64,000 nt of DNA from Epiperipatus broadwayi (taxonomy: Eukaryota > Onychophora > Udeonychophora > Euonychophora > Peripatidae): NCBI GenBank assembly GCA_028023455.1, contig JAQFVV010006215.1:1124580-1188579 (forward strand). Direction: 5' to 3'. Within the stretch, counting starts at the first letter, position 1. Each line of letters opens with the position of its first letter. A program made the position numbers and the translations under genes. Below are positions 22,013 to 32,770 of the stretch, one piece after another. The notes under the pieces were generated by a model, which was not told the origin of the DNA, did not search any database, and worked only from the letters and a program-made list of their open reading frames with translations.

Positions 22013-22165
22013 ATAGTTTGAAGGGATTGGAACTCAGCCTTTCAAGTTTTCTACAACTATGGATTTCTCAAGAGTTGGAAAGTGGAGAAGATTGAAACCT
22101 GTCCATTACCGTTTGAAGATCTGCTATCTTAATATAAACTGAACACTGATTATATATATATTGTA
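22013..22165. repeat. Family B fragment (copy 3)
   Basis: 'gggattggaactcagcc' at 22023 matches the inverted outer end of family B. Then 'ggtttgaagatctgctatct'-like sequence and 'taatataaactgaacactga' match the segment just upstream of the hammerhead in the 26.9- and 38.6-kb copies. The ribozyme itself is absent. Confidence 0.65.
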
Positions 22166-23811
22166 GCCTTTAGTTTTCTTTAGAAAAATCTAAGATCGAT
22201 GAACTAAGAGTAATGCTGGTTTTGAATAGAGTGAAAAGAAAAAAAATATCGGAGATTTTAGATTAAAGAAGAATCGGAATATTTTTTTCTTAGAAATTAA
22301 AAATCTCATATCTAACATATAAACTAAATTATGATTGTATTTTTATTAAAATGTGTATTGCTTTTATTAATTGTGTGGAAGGGGATATAGATCTCACGCA
22401 CAGTAAAACTTTGAACCTGTTTGTTTATAAAAGCTTAAATATTAAACTAAATGAATTATTTTTTTTCAAGTGAAAGTTTAATATAACAGTCAGGAAATTT
22501 AACCTGTTTAGTATAGCGATTGTTTAATACTTAATTTGGGGGGATGATAGTGTAAAATTTTAAAATTATGATATAGGTGTTATACTACTTAAATTTTTTT
22601 AAAAGTAGATGATAAATAGTATTAAAATAATGTGCGTGCTTGTGCGCGCGTGTGTGTGTGATGTACGGTATTTTAATTATAAAAGTAATATTAAAATTTT
22701 ATATATCATGCCATATATTGTTGGAAAGGAAATTCAGAGAGCAATTATTTTATATCAATTTTGAACAAATTAATCATCTTTTTTTATTCAAAAATCTCAA
22801 ATCAAAATTATAGTCTATTTATTGAAAAGATTTTCTCTCAAATTTTTCTTTCAGACATATTATTTTTTATTAAGAGTGGAAAAAATCTCCCAAGCACACA
22901 CATGGGATAAAGTCATATTGTGAATAATTAGTGTCAAAATAACACTTAATAACATGGGTCAAAGGTTAAATGGGTAAGTCAGGAGGATGATGAATGGCGG
23001 AGCTTATAAATAAGGGGTAACACATTAAGGAGGATCTTCTCTAAAATTTTCTGTGTTAAGAGAACGTAATAATTTTTAGCTTGACGATCATCATCTTATT
23101 TATGAATAATATAATTTAAGTGTATAGTTTTCATTATAAATCGTGTCACTAGATAACCCATGGGGCACACCAAATTTTCTTCTGAAGTCAATTATAACTA
23201 AGATTTTTCCAGCTCAACCAAAGTCATAAATCATGCTTAATTTGGTACATCTAGTTTGGATCATCCAGTCTTGTTAGCATAAAGTATTCCAGGTACAAAC
23301 TTTTATTGATATTCATTCTGTCATAAATATTTTACTTATAGTGCTTAAATGGATGTATTTAATGAATTGTAAGAAAAGGGTGAAAGGAAAACAATTATTG
23401 TGCCCATGCATTTGTGTTATATTTATTAGCAGACAAAATAAAATTTAAGCTCCAGTTTACTGTTTTAATTATTATCATCAAAGGAAAACTTTTGTATTCT
23501 CGTGAGAGGAAAACTTTAGCGGAAATGTTTAAAATAAAATATCTGTTAGAATAACCGATTTAAATTAAAATGCAAGAAATAGTAACTGAACAACTGTTGA
23601 ATGAGTCTTTAAATTTTGTATAGAGCATCTATTTTAAATTAAACTAAATATCTAAATAAAAAGTAAAATTTTAATATTGAAAAGAAAAACCAAGAAATGA
23701 TTTTTATTAAACTCATCGAGCAAGGGAAACGAAACTAGAGAAATAAATAACCATCGAAAGTTCTATAAGGAATTAATAAATTAACAAGGATTCTAATATT
23801 TAACGTAGCTA
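22166..23811. other. AT-rich sequence with a short (GT/GC) tract
   Basis: A GC/GT-rich dinucleotide tract lies at about 22631-22662. A TATA-like 'gagcttataaataagg' at about 22998 is the only promoter-like element and has no gene downstream. No repeats recognised. Confidence 0.45.
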
Positions 23812-23957
23812 TTCCCTTATTAAAATGTGCATCTTTAAATTCAGTTTTACTAAATAAAAGTTGCCAGTGGAATAACTTCGAATTCATTTTAAAATGGACG
23901 TCTTTCGATTTAGTTTTACTAAATAAGCATTGCCAGTTGGATAACTTCAAACTCATT
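23812..23957. repeat. 69-bp tandem duplication
   Basis: Two diverged copies, about 23821-23889 and 23890-23957, share 'ttcagttttactaaataa'-like and 'gttgccagt' blocks. Because 69 is a multiple of three, the minus-strand ORF over it also looks repetitive; this is not evidence for a protein. Confidence 0.7.
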
Positions 23958-24585
23958 AAGCCATAGTTATATGTTATTTCCCTGAGAAAAAAAGGGGAAG
24001 TATGTGCTTATTTAAATATGGATAAACTTTAATCTGCGATGGAGAACAATCATGAATGGTGCAGTGGGATAAAAGAGACTTTAAGTAAAAAAAAAAATAT
24101 TATTATTATATTTATTGCTATGCTATGTGTTTAATTCCAGTTGATTATGTATTTTTAATTAAGCGTTATAGTGACCCGGTATTAAACTCAGGTTAAGTTA
24201 GCTAATATACTTTATCCATTACTTAAGTGCTTGAGCCCATGTTTTATTTTATTATGAAATTCCAGTGAAAATATAAAAGTATGGAAGAGGTTTAGAAATA
24301 TTACTTTGTCAATAGTTTAAATGAATATTTGCACATTTATTTAGTCACATATATTTTTTTAAAGTGTTTGATTGCTATGCCCTGGAGAGTGAGTTAATTA
24401 AGATGTGTGTGCGTTTAAAGTAATGATGCCCATTTCTTAGTTTAAAGAGTTAACATTTAAATAAAATTTTATTCTTAAGTCGTATTAGACTAAATTTAGA
24501 ATTGTCGATTCATGCATCTGTTATATTCGCCAGTCTGAATGTGCCAATGTTATATCCGCAAGTATGACTGTGTGGTCAGCAAATA
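23958..24585. other. AT-rich sequence, nothing recognised
   Basis: No features before the minisatellite. Confidence 0.5.
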
Positions 24586-25045
24586 ACTATGTTCAATTCC
24601 CACGATGTTCTCTTGCAATGAATGCTCTGCTGCGGATGCTCTCCAACGAATGGTCTGCAATGAATGCTCTGAATACACTCTGTATTCTCTGCAATGGATG
24701 CTCTCCAATGAATGGTCTGCAATGAATGCTCTGCCATGGATGCTCTCCAACGAATGGTCTGCACCAAATACTCTGCAACGGATGCTCTGCAAATGGATGC
24801 TCTCCAACGAATGGTCTGCAACGAATGCTCTGCCACAAATGCTCTCCAACAAATGGTCTGCAATGAATGCTCTCCAACAAATGGTCTGCAAACGGATGCT
24901 CTCCAACGAATGGTCTGCAACAGATGCTCTGCCACAAATGCTCTCCAACGAATGGTCTGCAAACGGATGCTCTCCAACAAATGGTCTGCAATGAGTCTAT
25001 TTCTACAGTTCGCTAAAGTTCAATTCCCACGATGTTCTTTCAGGC
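24586..25045. repeat. Minisatellite built from alternating 14-bp half-units, with flanking direct repeats
   Basis: From about 24612 to 24995, variants of GAATGCTCTCCAAC and GAATGGTCTGCAAC alternate. The array is bordered on both sides by a near-identical block starting 'gttcaattcccacgatg' (24591 and 25018). The half-unit length is not a multiple of three and few variants contain stops, so long ORFs appear in several frames on both strands. The ORFs are not independent proteins. The border block contains a B-box-like 'gttcaattccc'. Confidence 0.9.
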
Positions 25046-25430
25046 TGGCTGCTACAAAAACAGTTCACAATGGGCAAACCTTAACCCCAGTCCAGTTTAG
25101 CTGTACATGAACTCTTCGTAGTAAGCACTGCAACTGACCTGAAGCTCCTTACAGCTTCCGTCTCTGCAACAGTCTACTTCACTTGAAAACTGCTGGAAAC
25201 TCAACTCTTTATTCAGCTGCTATCCAGACGGTTTCATCAGGCTGTGGTCTCCTTCAGCTATACCTGTGAACTACATATCCACTGGGCACTGGACATTAAC
25301 CGCAAGTGCTGATGCTAGATACCTCCTACTGGAATTGAACAGTAACTCTACTGTAGATGCACTCAATACTGTCCGCTACTCCAATACTGCGTAGTTCTTA
25401 CCCAGTCTTCTTATCGCTTTCTGATAATAG
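25046..25430. other. Less AT-rich, unidentified block after the minisatellite
   Basis: This stretch is visibly richer in C and G than its neighbours (for example 'ctgctatccagacggtttca') and has no long ORF. It may be the remainder of a mobile element that carries the minisatellite. No matching copy exists in the window. Confidence 0.4.
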
Positions 25431-26710
25431 CAACAATCAATTCATTGTCCAATAAGGTATGGTCTATAATCCAGAAATATTTGCAATCAGCAAATATTTT
25501 TTGGAATTGTCGATCGCCATTATGTCAATGCCTTAATTAAATTCTTCCGTTATCAAAGCACAATCTAAAAACAACCTCTCGATTAAATTCTAGTTTTTCT
25601 GGAGTGCACAAACCTGTCTGCCATTTTTACAAACACTACAGCATCAATACTATGAACCCCTTATGTACAGTGAGATTGTGAATGATCTTTGTTTGTTCGA
25701 GGTGAGTTTAGTTCTTATCACCTCGAAGGATGATATGGAGTATAGCTCTCTTGTGATTAGATACATCTCAATTTTGAAAGTATTTAGGAGATCGAGGATG
25801 TATTCCCAGCTCCATTATTATTAGTTTATTTTGTAGGAAAAATATTTTTATACAGTCATAGTATATGGTGATTTAGCATACCCTCTTTTATATGTGCAAT
25901 AACGAGCTCCTCACCTATCTTATAGCCTCAGGTAGAATGCAACCCTTAGGGCTATGCTATCACCAAGATGTCATTTATTGATTTATTTTCTCTTGCAAAA
26001 TTATTATTATTAGTGTTTAAGATTGTATGAAATATTGTGCACTACTTTGATAGGTCATTAGCTATCCATTGAGAGAAGTATTTGCTGTAGGGAATTATAT
26101 GTAAAATCATAATTCAGAATTTGATGCATAGTTTAACTGAGTGTAGCTTGCAGCTGATAATCGAATTGATAATTATTTTAAATCTAGGATTTATAATTTG
26201 AACTCAAACAAGCATTGCACATCATCTCCAGTTCAGGCTAAAGCAAGTCACCGCTGGACTGGTAAGACCATGGTGAAAAACTCATGTTGTGGCCGTAGTA
26301 GATAATACAAATATATGTGTGCATGAATATAGTTTCTTAATTATCTTATAAGTAGTAACTAGAAGTTAAGCATTAAATTGTGAGAAATAATAGCTCTTAA
26401 AATTAGTTATAAACTTCAATTGCAAAGTTAAATTAAGTTTTAAAAAATTTGAATTTATGAGTGGAATAAAATGAAACACTAGTTTAGTTTAAGAAGGGCT
26501 ATAAGCTTAGTGCTTTAATAATAATTATATTATCATGATCTTAGTATGGACGAAGGTTGCATTAGAAAGAAAACAATTAATGTTGAATGAGAAACCGTGA
26601 GTTAAAAAGTTATCAACTAATATACTTACAATTAAGCTCCAGGTTTGTGAAGAGTGTCTGGTTTTCAAGTATTTACACATCAAGCATGTAGCCTGCCCAT
26701 CCTTCTTCTT
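25431..26710. other. AT-rich sequence with one perfect 10-bp hairpin
   Basis: TTCGAGGTGA (25696-25705) and TCACCTCGAA (25718-25727) form a perfect stem with a 12-base loop. Nothing else recognised. Confidence 0.5.
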
Positions 26711-27115
26711 TGTATTTAAATGGATAAGATCCTATACATGAGGGGTCAGAGTAACTTGAGTCAACATGGGCATGGCAATAATATTGGTATCAGCATGGGA
26801 TTTGGGTTTTCATCATCAGATTTTCAATGATATGGATAACTGAAAAGTTGGAAGTTGGAGTAGATTGAAGCCGGTCCATTAAAGTATGAATATTTTCTAT
26901 CTTAATATAAACTGAGCACTGATTATATATATGTGTGGGAGATAATAATCTGGACCAACTGATGAGTGCTGATTTAGCATGAAATACAGATATTGATGAT
27001 TATTTAACTTTTCTGCATGTGTGTGGTCATGTGTATCAGTTGTATGAGATAGTGTGGATAGTTGAAGGGTGCTTGAAATCTGAGTTCAAATCCCCTATAC
27101 TTATCAACTAATATA
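26711..27115 (+). repeat. Family B element, copy 4, monomer with hammerhead
   Basis: It is collinear with the right half of the 38.1-38.9 kb fold-back. Shared blocks include 'gtatttaaatgg', 'ggcaataatattgg', 'ttctatcttaatataaact' and the hammerhead (26944-27004), then 'catgtgtgtggtcatgtgta', ending near 'gaaatctgagttcaaatccc'. That end segment resembles a pol III B box. No inverted partner here, so it is a single-unit copy. Confidence 0.8.
26944..27004 (+). ncRNA. Type I hammerhead ribozyme with covarying stem I (family B)
   Basis: Box CTGATGA 26959-26965. Stem II GTGCT (26966-26970) with AGCAT (26976-26980), loop GATTT. GAA 26981-26983. Minimal stem III A-T/A-T (26984-26985 with 26990-26991). 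Cleavage nucleotide A 26992 (ATA triplet). Stem I CCAA (26955-26958) with TTGA (26993-26996, three pairs), then, beyond an internal loop with GGA, AATAATC (26944-26950) with GATTATT (26998-27004). Other copies have AATGATC/GATCATT, so G-C became A-T on both sides: a compensatory change supporting the RNA fold. Confidence 0.8.
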
Positions 27116-28291
27116 TAGAATAATCTTTATTTGTCCCCAGTAATATTATGTGTCACTGTGGGGATGAGGGCTCTGTCCAAGTGGAATGGACTCTAAAAGA
27201 CTTATACCCCACACCTAATGTAGATCCATTTTAAATTCAGTTTGTAATCATGATTTCATTTTTTTATTGGATCGCTACAATGTTTTGTTTTATATTGTAA
27301 TATTTATTGTTTAATGTTAATAAATATTTTGTTTGAATTATAAACTCTATTGTTATGTCTTAATGCTTGGTTATCCATTGATTTCAGATATCCATTGATT
27401 CCAGAATTTTAATATATAAAATATTCCATGATTTTCAGTACAGATGTGTCAAGAAATCTCTTTGATAGGGATTGCTGTTTGCTGCGATATTTTTTAAATA
27501 ACAAGGTGATCATTACTGATATAATAAGACTACAATAAAGAGTTATTGAGTTAATAATAATACTGTACATTATGCTCCTATATGGTTGTGAAAGATGGTA
27601 TTGTGTTGAGCCCATTGGTGGCAGTAATGTGATGGAGAGGCATAAACATTTAAAAGTAATTAATTGTAACTTGGGAGGGTAGTCTATGTGGAGGACAGAG
27701 AGATAGTTATTAGGTTGGGAGTGGATAGTGAATACTTGTCTTCTTTTATTTTAATAATATTTTAATATTTCTTGTGAGTCTGATTCTCAAAGTTCTCTGC
27801 ATGGATTACCAACCTATTCCCATCAACTTAATATAAGAAATTAAGAACTGGATTATTGTAGCTGCGATGAGAGATAATATAGCTGTTGGATTCATATGAA
27901 TTATGTGTGAGTCTGTGCAGAAAATTTGCTTTAGTTTTAATAATTTGACATTAATTCATTTATGTAATAATAATGGAGTTCAAAAGCTAAAACTAAATAT
28001 ACTTTTTACAACTTAAATCATTATTATAATAATTATACAAAATGTTTATTTTTAAAGTGTTTGCAATTTGCTTTCCTCACAGACTGACTATTTGTCAGAT
28101 GCTGATGTAGATACAATTTGGCACCCTAGTGAATATGTTATTACACATATACATTTGTATCTTTATCTCCATCACTACCTATCCACCTACATCTCTATAA
28201 GACTAAGCTAGAATATTACAGGAAGTGGATTAGTTGAAGGTGACTTGCTCAACATACAAAACTCTGAGGATGATGGATTGGTAAGGTTACA
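27116..28291. other. AT-rich sequence, nothing recognised
   Basis: No repeat or coding signal that I could support. Confidence 0.5.
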
Positions 28292-29876
28292 GTATACACC
28301 TGGGTCTCTTTTCATGTAGTAGACAGATTTTGCAAAAAATCTGCATAAAAGGAATTGCACAAAAATAGACTTAACTTACATTGAAATATGTGGGATAGGT
28401 TCCATAATTTTCAAAAAGTGCATAAAAACAAAGCAACAAGGTAAAATTACTTTAAAATACACATAAAAAAATAAGTAAATAAAGTATGACTAATAAAAAA
28501 TTTCAAATATTTGAAAAAAAATTGATACAAGACAAACTTAAATTGATACAAGACAAACTTTTTTTTATTTTTTTTATTAATTATTTAATTTTATTTAAAA
28601 CAATATGTTTTTATGTGTAATTTATTTTACATTTTTTCATATATATTTTAATCATTATCACTATTTGGCAACATGTGGGTATGTTTGTAAACTGATAAGA
28701 AATCAGATTCGTTACAAGAGGAAATACAATTAGCACCAACTTTAGTCTCGTGCTGTATTTAATTAACTAAACAGTTGCATCAAATGAAAATTTTTGTTCA
28801 CGACTTCAAGTTACTCTAAAAATATCAATTTTTGCATTATTGTAGCGAATTTATGATCTTTTTAAAGCTTAAAATGTACTGAAAGGTGCTGATTTGTTGT
28901 TGCTCATTTTGAACCAAAAGGGGTACTTGACAAGGATTTTGACAGCTCCAAGTTTTTTGTTTGATATTCAAAACAAAAAATGTATATTTTAGAGTATTTC
29001 TTTTGTGTTTTTTTACATATTATAAATTATTTTGATAAAATATGCTGAAAATATAATTATTTTAGAAAAATAATTAATACTTTAGTAAAAATTCTTTACC
29101 TTTACACAAACGTAAATTGAAAAAGAAATTAATGACATACACAGCATTTTCTAATAGGTTGCCAACATTCTTTTTAGGTTTTCCACTAGAGAATATTTTT
29201 ATAATTATAAATACAAATTTATTTTTGAAAAAACTTTCATTCACTTTTATAATCTGGCAAATTATTAATTTGCTTTTTACAAATGAATTTAATATTAAAA
29301 GGTGAATATATTTCACTGCTAATTCTGTAATTGAACCAATCAAAAGTTTAAAACTTTAATTCACTCAATCTATAAAAAAAAATTTCAGTCTAAAAGTTAA
29401 TGGTTTTCTGTCGACAATGTAATCAGTGATTAAACTTTGAGACGATGATTATACTAATTGTTTATGAATCTCACAATATCCAGACATAACTATTTAGCTC
29501 TCATTAGAATTTAAGAGCTCATTCATAATTTATGTCATTAACAAGAAAATGATTGTCCAATTGATTAGAACGTTGGAGACTTTCTTGAATCATTTTTGCT
29601 GTGAAATGAACAGGTTCCACTTCTGTTTCATTATCTTTTTCTAAATCTTTTACAGTATCTAAATTTACTGCCAAACCTTTTTCCAACAGGCATTTAAAAT
29701 ATGTAAAATATAATGTGTGTATATAAAATGGGGAAATCCCGATATTAAGTGAAATATGAAATTCTTTAGCACATAAAAGAAAACTGCATAAAAAGATATT
29801 AAGAAGAAATATGAATTGCATAACTTCAAAATCACATTAAAAAATCTGTACAAAAGGAGACCCGGGTTTATAATAA
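28292..29876 (-). mobile_element. Candidate decayed DNA transposon with terminal inverted repeats
   Basis: The left end 'acctgggtctcttttcatg ... cagatttt' (28301-28335) is inverted at the right end, 'aaaaaatctgtacaaaagg' and 'agacccgggt' (about 29840-29872). The left terminus TACAGTATACACC and the inner 'acattgaaatatgtgggat' are reminiscent of Tigger/pogo-type elements with TA target sites. The minus ORF 29821-29519 has a charged C-terminal half ('TVKDLEKDNETEVEPVHFTA', then 'KMIQESLQRSN'), unlike random AT-rich ORFs, and may be a transposase scrap. No DDE residues identified. A 21-bp unit is duplicated at about 28518-28559. Confidence 0.45.
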
Positions 29877-30027
29877 TAATTAAAAAAACCAAGTTATATA
29901 TTACATGACTTCCTTTAAGGTTGTATTACAGATATGTAATATAGAGAGTATGCTAATAGCTCTAACAAGCTTTTATTGATAATTGCCATAAGAGAAATTA
30001 TTTAAAAATCTCTATCTAGAATTATCC

Positions 30028-30078
30028 CTATTCTTGGGCTGGTTTCGAGCTTATGGCTTATATTAATGAGGTGCTAAG
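30028..30078 (-). ncRNA. Hammerhead-like motif with variant core, family C-a
   Basis: Minus strand: TTAATAT, then AAGC/GCTC hairpin around CATAA, then GAAACCAG. GAAA is intact; the CTGA start is mutated. Confidence 0.4.
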
Positions 30079-30279
30079 ATATTCAAACACTAGATCTAAA
30101 ATACCAACTGAAGCCAGCACTTATCTAATACTGAACTATTAAGTAGAAAATGTTCAGCTATCTAACTTAAATAGCTACATGTTTCTGAAAATTTCAGATT
30201 TTCTACTTAATAGTTACATATTAGATAACTGCTGGTTTTGAGTTGATCTTTTAGATCTAATGTCCGAATATTCTAGCAC

Positions 30280-30320
30280 CTTATTGATATGAACCATAAG
30301 CTCAAATGTGGTCTGAGGAT
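30280..30320 (+). ncRNA. Hammerhead-like motif with variant core, family C-a
   Basis: TTGATAT, then GAACCATAAGCTC, then AAATGTGGTC. The stem and the GTC triplet are recognisable; the GAAA box is damaged. Confidence 0.35.
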
Positions 30321-30689
30321 AGGGATAATTTGAGAGCTTTTTAAATGCTCTCTTGTGGCACTTATCAATAAAAGCTTTCTAGAACTATTATCATGCTCCC
30401 TACATTACATATCTGTAATACAAGCTTAAAACAAGTCATGTGATATATGACTTCGTCTTTTTTATTATTATAGGTTTGATCTTGAGGCTTTGGCAATGTT
30501 ATATTGCTGAAGCTATTAATATATGGTGAGGCTGAAGTGTTTTCAGACCCATATAGCTATTTAAGTTAGATAGCTGGATTTGAAGACTTGTAGTATCTGA
30601 AAATCTCAGATTTTCTACTTAATAGTTAGACATTAGATAAATGCTAGCTTTAAGTTGGTGTTTTAGATTTTGTGTCTGAATATCCTAGT

Positions 30690-30731
30690 GCCTCTCTGAC
30701 ATGAGCTATAAGCTCAAAATCAGTCTGAGGT
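30690..30731 (+). ncRNA. Hammerhead-like motif with variant core, family C-a
   Basis: CCTC, T, CTGACAT, stem GAGC/GCTC around TATAA, AAAATCAGTC, TGAGG. Outer stem CCTC/GAGG pairs fully. G of GAAA is A. The core again has the extra two bases between CTGA and TGA. Confidence 0.4.
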
Positions 30732-30835
30732 TAGGGATAATTCTAGATAGAGATTTTTAAATGCTTTCTCTTGTAGAACTTATCAAGAAAAGCTTGTTAG
30801 AGCTATTAGCATGCTTCCTATATAAACCTTACAAA

Positions 30836-31291
30836 GAGTAACCAAGCACATAAAGAAAATATATGCCTAAAGACAGGTCTAAATTGGTACAAGAACTCTA
30901 ATGCATTAAATAAACATATAACAAAAGATGAGTCCTCTTACAAGCTAAGTGCACAATGATTAAATAAGTTCTCTCATATGCTAATCACACAGTCATTAAT
31001 ACATTATTTTACAAGATGTGGATAGACCAATGGTTGATTGATAATTATTGTTACATTCTACATACAATAATAATGAATAGTTATAATAATCTCATGTTCT
31101 TAAATATTAAATAATTCAGTTGTAAAGAATATTAACTTTGCAATAATAAAATAATTTAGGTTCTTTTAACTAAATAGCAGCAATAATAACAGTGAGATTC
31201 TTATTTTCTTAACATCTTATCAACACTTTCTTCCTTTATAATGAAATACAGATTGGCTAGCAAAGATTAACTCTTATTTCTTTGTTGTTTC
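30836..31291. other. AT-rich sequence, nothing recognised
   Basis: No features. Confidence 0.5.
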
Positions 31292-31860
31292 TTAAAACAA
31301 GTTTTCATAAAATCTAAAATAATTATTTGATATCAGCAAAGCTAAAATGATGCAGTAGATTAAAGAGCATTTTGCTATACCAAATACATCACGAAGTACT
31401 CTAACTACAACAAAAGTATCAATAAAGTTATTATCATCATTATCAATCCGCTGCAGGATAAAGATCTCTTCAAATTCAATCCACCTTTTCCAATCTCTAG
31501 CATTTTTTCTCCACATTACCCCTGCACACTTTTTTATTTCATCCATCCATCTCACATGTGATCTCTTTCTGGGTCTTTTACAATCTTTTGGAATCCAATT
31601 TAAGATTTCAATTGTCCATCTATTATCATCTCTTCTAGCAACATGTCCAGCCCAACTCACTTCAGTCTTTTAACTTTTTTCAATGAGGTCAGTAACACCT
31701 GTTTGTTCTCTTACCCATATATTGAATTTTCAATCTCTTCTTGTTACTCCCAACATACATCTTTCTATACTTCTTTGAGTGGTCTGAAGTCTCTGTATCG
31801 CTCTTTTATTAAGTGTTCAAGTCTCAGATCCATAAGTAAGAACTGGCAAAACACATTTAT
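31292..31860 (-). pseudogene. Non-LTR reverse transcriptase C-terminal fragment
   Basis: The minus ORF from 31660 contains 'WAGHVARRDDNRW', 'KRPRKRSHVRWMDEIKKCAG' and 'WRKNARDWKRWIEFEE', a signature found at the C-terminal end of many endonuclease-reverse transcriptase LINE proteins (RTE/CR1-like and relatives). Upstream (31860-31660), with frame changes, come 'YGSETW'-like, 'RYRDFRPL' and 'ERCMLGVT'-like remains of the thumb region. Catalytic motifs are absent, so this is a 5'-truncated, frameshifted copy about 190 codons long. It differs from the LINEs at 8.4 kb and 1-2 kb. Confidence 0.75.
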
Positions 31861-32770
31861 TAAAAATCAATAAAGTAATCTTATATAAATCTGATTGCAT
31901 ATGTAATGGATTGCATGAATTGTATCAATGTGACAATTTCAAAACAATATGTACTCTTATATAGACTTTTAACACTTTTACTATTTAAATACATTTTCTG
32001 ATATATGGGTGTGACAAATGGCAACAGACACAGAAAAATAATTAAAAATAAAATAAATATTTATTACAAAAACAATATATTTTCTTTTAGTTTACAATTA
32101 ACAAAAAATAAATTATTTATTATTACTATTTACAGTAAAAAAAATAAATTAAAGAAATCTTTAATTAGTGCAGCTGAGTGTACTAATAATAGAATTGTAG
32201 CTAATAAAAATTAGTCTACAATTTCTTAAAATATAATTTATATGATAAAATATAAAGGAATATGTTGTATTAATCTTAGGTGAATAAAGCAGGATGTAGT
32301 AGAGAAATACAAACTCAATATTTTACTCAACACATAGTCTTTTGAAAATATATAATAAGGAGTAAGGGAATATAATCACATGAATACCTTGTATAAGACA
32401 CAAATTGGAATACCTAAATATTTATGTATGGCAGTGATGAAAAAACAAGGCTACATTAAAGTGTGCAGAGCAATACTGGCTCATTGCTACATATATCTAA
32501 GTGTCTCATTAGTATTTACTGCTTACATAAAGGAAAACCTAACAAATAATATCTAAGTAAAATGAGGAATCATCAACATAGTTGCCATAATAAATACATG
32601 ACTATAAATGGAAATGCCAATGATAAAAAGAGCACTGAGGTAACAATTACATGACAAATCTTAAACCACATCTATTCATATTTGTAATGCTTATAGCAAA
32701 AATATAATCAAGCGACCAATATATCTAAATATAATTATTTTCCAGAATAATTCATTATAACGTAAAGCAT
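31861..32770. other. AT-rich sequence, nothing recognised
   Basis: The 69-codon ORF at 32005-32214 is K/N/I-rich noise. Confidence 0.5.

Larger units (their letters stand above)
29935..30835. repeat. Family C (subtype a) composite: one inverted and two tandem units
   Basis: A minus unit (about 29935-30175) faces a plus unit (about 30175-30520), followed head to tail by a second plus unit (about 30535-30835) starting at 'gacccatatagctatttaag'. Shared blocks: 'ctgaaaatttcagattttct', 'acttaatagtta', 'ttagatctaatgtc', 'gagctataagctc', 'gcttgttagagctattagc'. The two plus-strand ribozyme-like cores are about 410 bp apart, which gives the unit length. Same layout as 16.5-17.4 and 52.6-53.5 kb. Confidence 0.8.

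Noticed and set aside
22860-23060. LTR promoter region (TATAAATAAGG)
   Set aside because: No second LTR, primer-binding site or gag/pol signal nearby; TATA-like words are expected in AT-rich DNA.
24550-25110. Five overlapping ORFs of about 130 codons on both strands
   Set aside because: They result from a stop-poor minisatellite unit; openness in several frames argues against coding.
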